Source of the DNA: Liolophura sinensis
Taxonomy: Eukaryota > Mollusca > Polyplacophora > Chitonida > Chitonidae
Length of the DNA stretch: 64,000 bases
NCBI RefSeq assembly: GCF_032854445.1
Contig: NC_088295.1
Span: 63,347,249 to 63,411,248 of the forward strand
Direction of reading: 5' to 3'
Shown piece by piece: positions 43,301 through 58,300 of this stretch. A model generated the notes under the pieces. That model ran no database searches. It was given only the letters and a program-made list of their open reading frames with translations, and was not told where the DNA came from. The position numbers and the translations under genes were made by a program. Position 1 is the stretch's first letter, and every line of letters begins with the position of its first letter.

Positions 43301-46300
43301 ACCAGCTCATCAAAGGCTGTTTTAAACAGCTCTGAATCATGAAAATTGTTGATGCACTTGCCCAGACAGCTGATCACTTGGTTAGCATTCTCTACAAACC
43401 TACAACTCTCCTGAAACATGTCAACATGTACATGTGGAATTCATTCTGGGACCAGTGCAAATAGTTATAAATCACCTTGACAACGTGCCAAAAAAACATA
43501 TTCCATTGAAGATTTTCTCTGAATGTGTTTATTTACAAAGCAAAACTACAATTCTCACTACATGGACAGGTAAGATTTCAGGAGGTACAGTTTTTGACAA
43601 TCTGAAGCTCTATCCATTTGACAAAAATGGGAACAACAGAATGCCCCTTGCCCTAAATCTTAATCTTTTCCTTTGTATGCATAATGTCATAGAGTTGTAG
43701 TCCAAGAACTATAAACTCACATTCTTCAGGTGTGACATGACTGTTTCCTCTTCACCAAACACGAAGCTGACTGTAGAACACAGGTGAACATGATACCCTA
43801 GTGGTGCTGACATCATGAAGCGTAACACATGGCGGCTGAAACATAAAAAGTCAAACAATTCAACACAACCATGAAGAACTTATATGTACAACAGCAGAAT
43901 ATTTCTCACAAGCGGATATAAATTTCACACAAACGTAACCTGAACAAATGTGAATATAATGACATGTTCAGTATACTCACATACAAGTCCATGTTCCACC
44001 ACCCCATCTCCCCCAGTCTGGTATAAGCATTATACATTTGTAACTAATGGGCGGGGCCTTCAGCTGACATATTTACGATGATAATGATTAAATGCAACTT
44101 CTTGATGATCGGTTTGGAAAGGTCTATAGCTAACCTCACGTCTGTTCTGAGTCTGACAAATCTCCTTACACATTCACAGCCATGGCAGCTGATAATATGA
44201 ACACGTTATTGTTTGATGCGACTTACCCAGCAGGCAGAGTTAGGACAGCTGAGCGTGTCCCTGTGGTACGTAACCTCAACACAGGCTGACCTGTCACCAA
44301 GCTCTTCCAGGAATACGGCTCAGCCACCAGGGTGCCAGGGGTTATGGGTTGGGGGGTAAGCTCCTTCCCAGGAGAACCTAAAATATGTAACACAGATACA
44401 GCTGATGCCACAGTACAGAGTACTCTCAGACTCGTCTGTTGCATAATGAAGCAATGCGTCCCATGGAACCGGAGTATATAATTTATTTATTTAATTTGAT
44501 GGTGTTTTATGCCTTACTCAAGAATATTTCACTTATACGACTATGACCAGCATCATGGTAGGAGGAAAGGGGAATATGTAAGTTCACAAAGTTCCCGCTG
44601 CACAGCTCTATGAAAGTGACAAGCGTAATTTATAAAGCAGCCTATAGAAACCGAAGCACACGTTTTGCAAGATGCTTTACTGATCAAGGGTTAATATTTT
44701 TGTGAAGCCCTAAACTTTTCAACAGATCCTAATTGTTAGTCTGTTCCAGCAGTGACCCAGAGGGTATCAGTGGCATCACATCCATATTTCTTGCCTCAAA
44801 ATCCATTTGGCGAATACATGCGTACATCTATATGTATATCCATTTTGAATGATGGAATCAATCAGCCTGTGTGTGTTACGTGGCAAAAACCAGATGTGAT
44901 GTCAACGGTCCCAATAAGGTCGGAAAAGGCCACCACAGAATCCAAGGTTTCAAATACAGTTTACCAGATTGAAATATTCTAAAAAAAATAAATCAACCTG
45001 TTTTTCGAGATATGTGCTTCATGTTTGTAGTGTTAATGTGCATTCATACACACGACATTTTAATCAAATTATATGAATAGTAAACAGAAGACATCAACAA
45101 AGCAGCACCACTGCAATCAATAACCATTAACATGATTCTAAGCACAGCGATGTGCAGGATGTGACTTTATCAACACAAGCCAGTGATTGTGACGGTGCTC
45201 AAGCATCTCAATGCAAATCTACTTCCAAGTGCATCAAAAAAAAAAATACTGTCTGCCCACATGGACTTAAATATAAATACATAAAAAAGTAACAATGAAA
45301 TGTGACCTTTAGATGCTATCAAAAACCATCCACATCTAGAGCAAATTATCTACAGAATATACCTTCTGATTCATCAGAATCCTCTATAGTCAGCCATTGA
45401 GAAAAGAAGTCATCAAAAAAGTTTTAATTATGTAAGAGTAAACAGCATCCATGTCCTGCAAAATACTGTTTCAAATAAAGACTAATCACTTTATATTTCA
45501 CACATCCCCATTGTCACTTATTAAAAGATGTGAGAACAACAGCAAGTGGAAAAGCCATAAACTCTGCATGGTACAGGTCTGTCCAACCTTTCAACATCAC
45601 CTCATTAATATGTGGATAGTGTTTTAATTTGACAGGCCCATTTCAATGCCCACATGTTCACATTGCTGACTTGACAAGGCAAGGAAAACACAAATGATGC
45701 ACAAATCTAAGTATAATAACACCAGGCTGACCAGTACTTAACAATACCCCTATCATCAGCAGCAAATGAGATGTACAGAATAAAGTGTAAATTCACAATA
45801 GTTATGGCATCCCTCGTTAGCTGTAAGTTGAAAGATAGGATGTCAAAATTATGACTGACAGGCCGACCAACCAACAAGACAGACAGAGCAACTCATGGAG
45901 CCGCTTGTCAAAGCTAGAAATTGAAAATCCTGATTTAGGCCAAGGATTGAACCTGGGTCTCTCGGCCAGGTGACCATACAAGTCTGTTCATACCTTCGAG
46001 CAGACTACTGCTGGTGCCTGCTGACATCTCCTTCTCTGTATCTCTATCCTTGCCCTTCAGACTGGAGTGTGACTTCTTCTCTTCCACAGTCACGGGCAGG
46101 AGTGGAGGTTCAAGCCAGCGGCACAACGCCGAGGAAGAAACCACGATCTCGGTCGGGTTGAGGTTATCGACAACTGGTCACAGGTTAAGGAGGAAGTGCT
46201 CAATACAAATGTGGAGTTTCATGATTTCTATTAACAACAATACAAATGTTTTTTGTCACAAATCTATTTTGCATTTTTAGTACATCTTGTTCACTTATGC

Positions 46301-49300
46301 TGAAAAGGATACATAAATAATGATGTGCTTTGTCATCTCCAGAGCCCTGAAAATAAGACAGATAAGACAATGAATACATGAGCATCTTTAGCAATGACTA
46401 AATAAAAAAAAACAGATATTTTGTTGTTATGAGGCCATGATAGTGAATGCAGTTCTCATGAAAGTTTGACTGTGAAAGCTTGTTAACTTAACGTACTAAG
46501 TAACATTCACAACAGATAAGGCATACATTATACATCTCTCTATTCACACCTTTTTAACACTAAGCCAACCAAAATACCATCTGAAAACAGAAATAATGGT
46601 GGTACTTGTAAAATTATTTATTTCCTTATTTATTTATTTATTCGATTGGTGTTTTATGCCGCACTCAAAAATATTTCACTTATACGACGGCGGCCAGCAT
46701 TATGGTTGGAGGAAACCAGGCAGAGAGCAGTGGAAACCCACGACCATCCACAGGTTGCTGACAGACCTTGTGAAATTAAGGTAAGCCTCCATGACTATAA
46801 CAGCCAAACACACAAAATGTATGGAACAGTAACATCAGTTAACATTATTAGAGTTTAATAATGGCAGTTCAAAGAGAGAAATGGCAGTGGCATTGAGGCG
46901 AAGAAAATAAACAGAATGCTCCATAAAGAAAGGCCAACATCATGGTGTATTAGAATAAATTAGCATAAATGGAAAGACAAATGTGAACAAGTTGAAAGTA
47001 AATTAAAAGACACCTGATGACACATTCATGACTGAGATGAATATTGTAGCTTGAATTATTATGCTAATAATAGATAGGCATAGCTTGTAATCATTTTTTC
47101 TTAACAGTATAACACCAAATACATTTACACACTTTTCTAAAACAGCTGGAACATAACAGTGAAAACACATGCATGCCATATTGCCTTGGCAATAATTGCT
47201 GACAAGGTAACAACCTGGCAATATTGGCGTAGTGACAAGCAGAGTCAGAATTTCATGGTGATAGAAGAAACCACACTGAAACACGAATGTTCCCTATGTG
47301 TATCTTTTGGCTCGAAATTAAGGGGAGGGGACGGACCTTTACCAACTCTATAACAACTCTCAGGCCCATCTTCAAACAAGGTCTTGGGCTAAACCTAAAG
47401 ATATGCCTTGGTCACAGCCACTGACATACTGATACAGTTAAACTTAGTTTTGTTTCACTGTTGTTTAATGCAATACTCAAGAACATACAAAGCTACACAA
47501 GCCACGACAATTAATCACAAAGCAATATTGAGACTGCTGTTAGAGAGAGAAACTCTGCGTCCTGTTCTCCAATTTAAATATGGCTTTGTGAAAACTCAGC
47601 TATTACTGACTACAGGACACCACAAGGTCAAAAGAAATACTGCACACCTTGAAGTGGCAAGCACTCCTCCGTAAGATTGGACCTGAATTGTTTAGGTGGG
47701 TAAGATTCTCAATTATAGCTTGGACCTGAGTTGTGTAGGTGCAATAGGTTGGCCATTATAGCTTGGACCTGAATTGTTTAGGTGGAAAAGGTTCCGCATT
47801 ATAGCTTAGACCTGAACAGTTTTTCATGCAGGTGGGAAAAAGTTTCCCCGTTATAATACAGGTTTGAACTGTTTCAGGTGGAAATGTTTCTCCATTAGAG
47901 CTCAGCCCCAAGTTGCTTTAGGCTGGAACTTCCCACTTCCACTATAAAGTGCATATTAATTTCAGAAAAATGTCCACATGATTGTTTCACTTATTGTTTG
48001 ACCCTTGAAATTCTGTGTCTGCTGTGATAGGAGGATACTCACACTCTGGGGAATGGAGGGGGAGGGTGCACTGTGGGTATGGGTGGGGGTTTGAGAAGTC
48101 TTTGAGGAGGAAGGATTTACCCCTTGGACACCAGGTGTGCCCTTTTTGTCTTTCCCTGTGGCAACTTGGGTGGGTGCAACACACTGTAAGACAACCGGCA
48201 AACATTCACACAACTGTGACACATAGTGAAACACAGCACCACCGGATCTCACTTTATTATTACAGACAACATCAAAATATAATACACATGACAAGAATCA
48301 ATTATCCATTATTAATCTACAAGTTACGAGCACCATTCATCTGTGTAATACAGAAATTAGCCATCCACATGTTTAGCTTGGCATTAAACAAAAACAAACC
48401 CTCTCCCGATGAAGCTATAGTTAAAGATATGTACCAAGGACAATAGCTAATGATTATGGTTATCAGTTTAACTTCGTGGACAGGAGGTCATTGTACATGT
48501 CAGTGTGTACAAAGATTTAAGCTGTAGATTCAACACAATATCAACGGCAAAGCTGAGAGGTCATGTGAGATTTGCACTTGTATGTGGTAAGGTGACACCA
48601 ATTTTGTTTTTAGTTCTGCATGCAAGTGGATGCCAAAAAAATCAAAATATGGAATAAAAACTGAAAATACACCTTTTTATCATTTCCCGTTTCCATACAA
48701 ACAAACATGTAAAATATGTGACAAGAAAAAAGATGCCAAAATGGTCTACATTTTTCATTAATTAGATGATTTTCAAATTTCATTCTTATTTTGATACTTT
48801 CCTCCAGCATTGAAAAAAGATCTATTCTGCGTGTAACATAACAATTAAAATTGGTGTGGCCTAACACAACTGAACACATGCAAAGTGAGACAAATGTATT
48901 AGCACAACATTAGAGGACACAGTTACAGAGCAATTGTTTCCTGTTTCCCAGACAAACAAGATAGTATACAGGAACATACCTTTAAATCAGAGTGTTTATG
49001 ATTACACAGATAGGTGTTTGGTTTGTGGAAAACATACAGGCTTCTGAAATTGAAATCATAGTAAACTAACACTTACTGAAGGCTTTGTGAAAAGATTTAT
49101 TTATTTATTTCAGCAGTGCTGCATGCTGTACTCAAGAATATTTCATTTATATGACTTTGATCAGTATTATGATGGGAGGAAACCACACAGAGCTCGAGGG
49201 AAATCCATAACCATCAGCAGGCTGCTAGCAGATCTTTCCACATATAACTGCAGCGGAAGCCGTATGAGCAGGCATGAATTTGGGACGACTACATTCGTGA

Positions 49301-52300
49301 GAGGCTCTTCAGTCATTGTGCTGCATTAGCGCGCTAACCACTCATCCAAATGAAGATCTCTTTGTGAAATAAGCCACACCTTTAATACAGGATAGATTTG
49401 TCACATCTGTCACAGGAGTTCAGCCATTCTGCTATAGGTTTTACGGTTCTTTTCAGTTGTTACATAGCACTTAAGTATCATTCTGTGCTTAAATGCATGC
49501 GGTGCATGTCAGAATGGAAATATCATACGTAATTTTGCGCTATTTGTAGTCGAATGCTAGAAGCCTGTTAGCTTGTGAGCTTGTAGTGAGCTACTGGATT
49601 ACCATCCAGAATGATGAGACTGGTTAGTATTGTAATTTACCTGAAGCATTTGAAAAAGACATCGTAATCCATCCAAAACTTCTTGGGCTTCATCTCCCCA
49701 CAGTTCGTCTCTGACCTGTCTGTATCAACTGGAAGCTCCTCCCCCAGGTCTGTGCTTAGGTCTCCTGTCATGAGAGCATCGGATGGGGAGCCTAGGGCAG
49801 CTGCTGAATAGAAAGAGAATGGGGACTCAAGCCATGTCAGTAATTTGGGGGTGGGCAGCAAGAATTTGGGGGTGGGCATTAAGAAGTGGGGGTCATGGGG
49901 GCATGATAGCGTGTTAGCAATTCTCAAAGTGGTTGCATTCAGGTTTTTCAACAAAATATACCTTGAGAATTTAGAGAGACAACATGCTCAACAGTTGATG
50001 CTAAATGCCAATAGCCAAACTCTCCCTTATAATAGCAAACCAAACAATACAACACAATTTACGTTATTTTCTATACAGGCAAACATGACACTAAGCATAA
50101 AAAAGAATGAAACCTTAGTTAGGCACAGGAGGATGTTTTTGTATCTTCTTTTAATGTTGTGTAGAAGTCACTGAACACTTGGAAGGTATCATCTTGTTAT
50201 ACTCTGTGGATTCTTCATGATAATATAACTTTTTTCTCAAATAAGAAAACTCACCAAGGTATATTGGCTATAAAAAAACATTATTATTTTTTTTCTTACT
50301 TTTTAGTCATGTTCTTAGAAACATCCACTCTTAACTAAGACTAAGACATTTATATTATGGACCATATTTTATAGTACTCCTCAACCATATTTTTCAATAA
50401 TCTTGTGGCATATACATGTACTGAATTGTTGGACTCTTTCAAGCAGGGTAGTGTCAGTGGTAATGGGGACCTGTCAAACGCCCAGCAGCAGGTTCCTTTC
50501 AAATGTTCCTGTCCGAGCTCATTATAATGACATCACATTAAAAACAGTAAAAAAAAATGTTACACTAGAAACTGATACATTGTAACAGCATAGACATTTT
50601 GGACAGAACAATGGGTGAAGGTCCTGTTTCACACTAGCACCAGCTCAGGGAATTACAACATATGTCCCCCTCCCCACCATTGGCAGGTGTTTATTTACTG
50701 GAACAAGTTTGACAATGCTGTTAACTGGAGTGTGTTCAGAGAAAACATTACCAAATCCAGAAAACACATTATAATATACAAAAGCTTACAGGGATGAGAG
50801 AGCGCATGGAGAATGACAAGTCAAAATTACTATCCAGGACAACAAAGGTTTTAAATTTACACGCATGCCTACAATACAAGCATACTTCTGTTTGAACAAC
50901 AGTAACAATAGTTGTGCATATTAGGCAAACTAAATGAAAAAATACTTATTAGCTGTTAATTCACTCATGATCACCCAAGACACAAAAGATTCTCAAATTG
51001 CTCACAGATCAACAATCACTGACAATATTATCCACTTTCTTGAAACTCCTCCCAATACCTTACAAAGCGATCCATTGAAAATTACATTACACTGGCAAAA
51101 GTTTGAGAAATGCAACCTACTAAAGACCTTAGAATATTGGTTAAAGACATGATGGAAATAATCTCATGAAAACTAACACACTTTACAACATGGAATTAAA
51201 TACGACATGTATGCTCAATGTAGTGCTGAGGCGTGGCCTAGCAGTGAGAAATTCACAGCCACCCACAAGCCAAAGGCCCATCTATAGATGTTTTTTTATT
51301 TGATTTGTTTTTTCATTCAAAAAAATCATTCTATGGATTTTCGTAGAGCTTTAATTTTCGCTATCTAAGAAGGAATTGAAAAATTATCAGTAGTATAAAT
51401 TTTTATAAGCTTCATTACTACTTTAATACAACACATCAAACATTATAAAGTTAAGAAAGTTTCATTTGAACACCACAAAAAAATTTTTTCCACAATACGC
51501 AGAATAGCCTCTTTAAATCACTGTTAAGTGCAGTGTGTATGAGGAATAACACGTACATGTGGTTAGTTTGGATAGAGAGCTTCCCTCTGTACCTCTCAGC
51601 TGATCCTTCTCATCCAGCTTGGGTGACTTGGGCTCTTTTATACCAGCAGCACTTCTGATCCTGTCCTTGGGGAGAGTTTGACTGCTAACTCTGCTAGTCT
51701 TCCGTTCATTCTACAGTGAACAGTGACACAGAATATGATAGAAGCAGATATCTCTGGAGTGTAAAACATCAGTGTTTAGTCTCAAAATATGCAGTAATAT
51801 AGGATGTCACATTCTACCTGATACTCCTCACAATTCACACGATTGGTCAAGAGACATATATACACATGTATCACTGCCTGTTGCAATTTAATGAAGACAT
51901 AAGGTAATAAAACTTTTGAACGTTTTAACATTTGTCCAATATTGTACTTATAAAGGTTTGAAATTATATTAGATGTTCAGAACAATAACTTTTGTAGTTA
52001 CCTCAGGCTGACTTATCTTGGAACCAGACCCAGGCTTCTTCTTCCCAACAGGAGTTCCAGGTTTCTGAGGGGTAATGGATTTACTTGTCAACTCTGTACT
52101 ACTCTGAAATGATTAAAGAAATCATTTGCAGTCAGATGTTTCTCTTCAGCAGGCTACACAACAGCTGCATTTTAACTGTCTAATATACAGGTCTACTTTT
52201 TTATTTTCTTTGGCCAAACTTCAGCAAAAAGTCCAATTCCAGGGGAAACATTGAGCTAAATTCTTGATAATTAAAGTTCATTCATATGGCCTTATCAAGA

Positions 52301-55300
52301 GTCACACAAGTAATACTTCTGCTTATGAGGAAGAAAACGGAAAATGAAGAAACTCACATCTGATTTGATTTTCTGCGCATTTCCCGTCACCAGTACTTCT
52401 GGAGCGTTTTCATCAGTCTCCAGTATACACATGCTGGCACTGGTGGAGGCACGGGACCTGGTACCTCCGCGCTCTAAGGCAGACTTGGGACGATATCTGA
52501 GAGTACAGTGCATGGTCACAGCATACATAGTATCATTTACCACTTGAGTACTTAGAAAGCAAACAAGTCAAAGCATACATGTTCTCATATAGTCTGTGAA
52601 TAATTAAAACACAAAAGCATAGAAAAACTCATGCTAATATTATCTGGACTAAAAGATTCATCTGTAATGAACAGTTTCTGTTCATTCGAAAAACTAAATG
52701 AATAACTGCCTTCAGTCTACCCTGAATCAGGTTATTACCATATGTGGACAATAAAGCAAAAATTTCTCAACCTTTTCCCTTTCTGTCCTTTTAGACATAT
52801 CACAAGACAAATGTTGTATCCCCGGTGACACTGTACATTATATTTCTGTGAAGAGCTCAAGTCAACAAATATACCCAAAATACAAACAATATATATAAAA
52901 GTTACCAATTTTACCCCACACAGGAGAAAATAATCACTTCATGAACAATGAAATGTTTTATTGGTTGAGGACTTTGTAGTGCAGTCTTCCATGACTTATA
53001 ATACATAAAGGTAGTGAGATCAGTGAGCCTTACGTGTCAGAAGGAATGGGCACAGGACTGACTTTGTAGTTAACAAATGGAGAGGTCAGCTCTAGGCACT
53101 GGATTGGCTTTGGTGGCTCTGGGGGAGCTGACAAAATATAAATCCATAGGTAAGCATAAACAAACATTTAACTACATGTACCTGTTAAATTTAAATCAAA
53201 TGTTCACATAAAATGGGAATGACATAAGCAAATCATCTTTTGGTACATCACAAGAACACTTGTAAGATTGCCACAATTGCTTAAAATATACGTTTCCTCA
53301 CCATCAGTAATAGTACCAACATATCATCTCCTGATATTTAAGTTTGCTCTCATTTTCAGTGAAAATTACTTTACTGTTACGGAGTCACTACTGTAAGTAA
53401 TGTTTGAGTGACAGGTGGCACAGATCTATCATGATACAGACGGTGTGAATGAATGCATGATTGGGGTTTAATATCACACTGGCAGTATTTCAGCCACATC
53501 ATCATGGTGGTCTGTCAGCAGCCTGCAGATGGTTGTGGGTTTCTCCCTGGGCTCTGCCCGGTTTCCTCTCACCATAGTGCTGGCCACCGTAACGTAAGCA
53601 AAACAGTCTTGAGTATGACGTAAAACACAAATCAAATCAATAAATCATCAACCTGTGAAGAATGTGCATTACAGAAGTCTTACACCACTGAGCTGAAGTA
53701 CTTACCTTTAGGCTCATCGGATGGTGTGGTTTTCTTGACACGTGGCCTGATGAGCTTCCAAGCAGGTACATACTCGGGTGGGGGAGGGGGTGTGAGGGGA
53801 CATGACCGCGTCTGTGTGATCCATACAGGGTGGGGGGTACAGGTGTGACAAACCATGTTGTCTTAGCCTCTCACCTGCATCAGCCTGTTAACAAAGGGAT
53901 TAAATTTGTATTTTAATATGTACATACATTCATATATGCCACCTTCATGCATACTCTTTCTAATGACATATTTTTTTTGACAAAAAAGTCTGAAAAGAAT
54001 AAATAAAAGCAACACTGAGCCGTATTCATGCATTAAAAAATACAGTATCTATGGTTAGCAATCAATGTGAATTAAATAAAATGAATATGGAATATTCCCA
54101 GATAAATATATACTTTCATCCACAAAGAGACCGACACTGAAACAACTGCCAATTCTGGAGCTAAAACATAATGATATCCTGCATATCAACTTCTATTTTA
54201 AAAAAAGAAAAGATTTAAGACGTACCACTTCTCCAAGAACCGAAACTTTGGCAGGGTGCTTTGGAGTACTCCAGTAGCTGGCAAATACCACCACTTCTGG
54301 ATTCTCAGGTATTGGTGACTCTTCTGATACACCCTTATCTTCTATACAATCAAAACACAGACAAAAGATTGAGCCAAGGGCAATACACAAATAGGTAATA
54401 TATTACACTGGTTTACCGATTGCATGAATAATTGAATGACAACAGAGACAATCTATGAGCCAAACAGTAGTACATGTAAGGACATATCAGAACTAGGAAT
54501 CAAAGAAACTGTTATACATTTATATCAAAAATGTACATCAAAGACATACAAAGGCATGCACAGCTACATTCATATTATGTCATTACTCTATAAAATATCC
54601 CACCCACTGTTAAAACATGTGCTTATTCAATATTTGATTTGGACATGTTAAATGCTCATTACCACAAAATTTATTTGAGTCGTAGTTTGTTTATTTGATT
54701 GTAGTTTAAACATAGCTGTCCGGGTATTTTATTGATTTGTTTGTTTATCTGATTGGTGTTTTACACCATACTCATGAATATTTCACTCATATTTATGGTG
54801 GCCAGGTATCTGACAAACCCCCTATGTTAAGCAACATAACGTACAGGGTAATTCACCTACAGGGCTGACAGTATCACAGGCATAATCAATAATGCCTGTG
54901 TGAAGGCTCAGTGAAAAAAAAACATACACCTGTCATTTAATAATGATGCATGAAGCCAGAAGCCTACATCAGCATTTAGGAAGACAGACATGTAGAGCAT
55001 CTGAGCTAACGCTCAACAACAACTGTAGAATACATCTAAGTGCTCTTGACTTGTATCAGAACAGCTGTTATTAAGTTATACATGCTGTCAAAAAGCTCCA
55101 GTATCGCACTCCGGTATGAGAGTGTTACATCAATATAGACAATAACATTGATTATCCCACATTCACAACACTCATCTGAGCCAATCGATAGATACCGTAC
55201 ATCTGGGCTCAAGTGATGTCATTCATGTCAGGAAGCATTGGCACATGATGAGCTTAAACCTAATGCATCATAACTAATGCAACTCAAAGAACACCTGGTT

Positions 55301-58300
55301 TATCTGAAAAGGTTTGATACTGCTGGGCTATATACTTGCCAGGTGGGTTTTCAGAAAGCTATTTCAAAGCTTTTTACTGCACAGGATAGTATAGTTTAGC
55401 ATCAGGTTAATTGTTTCAACCTCTAATTGGACATAATGTCTCTCAAAGACAAGACAATTCATGTAAATGAACAAACAACAACCCCTGACTTTTAGAACTT
55501 ACTGCTTTTGTCTTTGTCCTTTATCTTTGTCCTTATCTTTCTTATCTTTCTTGTCACCGTCTTTGGATTTTCTGAAAATTGAACACCAATATGCTTATTT
55601 GCCTATGAAGCTTAAAGAACAACCAGCATTAAGGAATACAGACAACTGGGCCCTGTTCACATTCCTAATGTAAGACAACATACTTATGTTATGTAGACAA
55701 ATGCAGAATGTGATTTCACAATAGAAAAGCCACAACTGCTTGACACTTTTAGTCTCAATAACATTCTGCTTTAAATTCCATGTTTCTCTAATCAATCCTG
55801 TCATCTGTCAAAGGTAAAAACATACCTTTCTCTTTGGCATCCTTGGCCCCCTTTTCCTTGCCATCCTTCTTTGTGTCAGTTTATCAGCCTTTTTCTCATT
55901 TGTGATGGAATCTTTATCTCCCTTCTCCTCTTTCAAAGCAGTATCCTACAAAACATAAACATGATCAGATATATACAAGTAGATGACAAACCTTAACTCA
56001 TCGGTGCTATGACAGTTCATCCGCATCAGCATATACATGTATTCTGTGTACATATGGAAGACCACTTGCCTCAGCTATGTTGCTAGATAGAACCATGAAC
56101 AAGGTAAAATGCTATTTCTGTTAAAATGCCCAAACAGCACCATTCTACAAACAGCTTAGAAATAGTAGGCAATACTGACTGATATAACAGACAAATACTA
56201 CAACGGACAACAGGTGAGATGTTTATAGACTTACAGATAACACTGAGCCCTCTTTCCTGGAAGGGTCTGGACTAAGATCTACATTTTTCTCCCACTCTTG
56301 GAGTGGCAGTTTCCACTCCGGTACAGCACTCCTCAGTAACTCCATACCTCCTGGATGTGGCCTTGGCTACAAATCACAGCAAGCACAAGATCGTACATAG
56401 AGATTTGCGTATACACCTATGTACATATAAATACAACATTTGTCAATTACCAAGTGAAGTCAGATTTTTTAATGAAAGATTACATGTGGCTTCAGTGTTG
56501 CAATGCCATCATTATTAAAATAAAAACCCTACATATTTTCATGTTATTGTGGATAGTAAACTGGTAACTGCTTTGTAAGCTACACATTCTGTCTTGTAAG
56601 CTAGACATTCTGCTTTGTAAGCTAGACATTCTGCTTTGTACATGTAAGTCAGACATTCTTCTTTGTAAGCTAGGCCTTCTCCATGAGTAACAAAATAAAC
56701 TAAATTTATCTTTGTTTTGAAGTAAACCAAATAATCATAGCATTACCAAAATGAATGGACAGAAAGGTGAGCAATGGTGCTTTAAGAAACACTCAACAGT
56801 TAGATGCAGGCATCTGGCTCTAACTAAGCCTCTCTAATAGATCATAAGACAACTAATCAACAAAGCCAAAACTACCTGCAAGCAGCATGAGTAAATGATT
56901 ATGTAGACACTGTTAAGGGAATGAAGGTAGATATAACAGCGAGCGTTAATGACTTACTGAAGAGGAATAGTCTCTGGCAGCCATCCTGTCAGACAATGAA
57001 TTATACTGCAGTCTCCAAACTCCGAGCTGCTACTGCCTCCATTGTAACTGAAAAGGTAGGACACCTTATTATATCACAATCTCCACATTGCACAAAGCAA
57101 AACTCTTAAATGATAAAAGCAGTTACAGGTATCCAATATGACATAAATAATTTTAAAGTTAACATAAACATTGAATTAAAATCAGTGCCAATCAAAGAGC
57201 TGTGAAAAAAAATTATTTTCATTAGTTTTGTTTTTTTTTTTTTCAATTTTTGATATGCCATAAAAAAATTTTTTTGGTAAGAATTTACAAGGAAAATTGC
57301 CAGCTAATATTCAAAAGGAATACAACATAGATTTTGTCAAAACACACATACAAAATATGTTCACGTATGCCAGAAGATCTTAAAGTTGGAGTTATTCATG
57401 TAGACAAATTATTTTATTATGACCCAGCAATAGAAAACCATACGCTGAACATACTCTAAGGAGGCGACTTTAAGCAGGGCTTTGGTTAACAGCATTGGCC
57501 AGAGTTCAGTTTGTACAGAAGAGGAAGGCAGAAGGAGTTGTCCCTCATCATCGAAAGGCATACTGTCATCTATGATGATCTTACGCCAACATCCCTGCAA
57601 CCATCAAAATACACTCATGTAAGCACGGAAAGTAAGTTTAATTAGTAACCAATCAGTCCAGGACCATGCACACAGCTTTACGGTAATGGTAGGGTAAACT
57701 TGATCTTAATTTTTTCGTTTATGCAGAATTTAATCTTTCAAATGCATTTCATTCTGCCCAAAAAAAATAAATCAAACCATTTTCAAGTACAGTTTTTATT
57801 GGTCTTTTATTATACATCGTTTTAGGGTTTTCTTGGCTTTAAAGGAAAATCATTTAATTGTTATTATCAAGTGACTAAAATTTCAGTTTCATTGTCCCTA
57901 GTTAAAACCATAGTAGTATAGCATTTCTCCATGTACAACGGAGTTCAACTATGGGAAAATAACAGCACATTTTACATAAATGCAGATGTGTAACAACAAT
58001 CTTAAGAGGACAACATGTACTTGCATTCATGTATATAGATGCTATGAGGTTTACAATGTATCAAAAGGGACAAGTATTAAAAGGGGCTATTTGAAGAGAA
58101 TATCATTAAAATCAAGATATCTCACAAAAAAGCTCACATACCATCCAGTAGAGTTTGACTATGTATTTGCCATGGGCGTTGTAAAGAGGAAGATGAGGTC
58201 CCTTGCCCACTTTACACAGAGAGTAGATATGTTCCCAGGGCTTCCAGGTAAAGGCACTTTCGTCTGAGGGCGATAATGGCGAGTCTGATGTGGGATTCTT

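Noticed and set aside
43434-43700. 88-codon open frame, plus strand, inside an ADGB intron
   Set aside because: It is entirely intronic on the opposite strand, with no resemblance and no splice or poly(A) context.
48015-48446. 143-codon open frame on the plus strand, longest in the window
   Set aside because: Its first third is antisense to the ADGB exon 48043-48183 and the rest has no recognisable domain.
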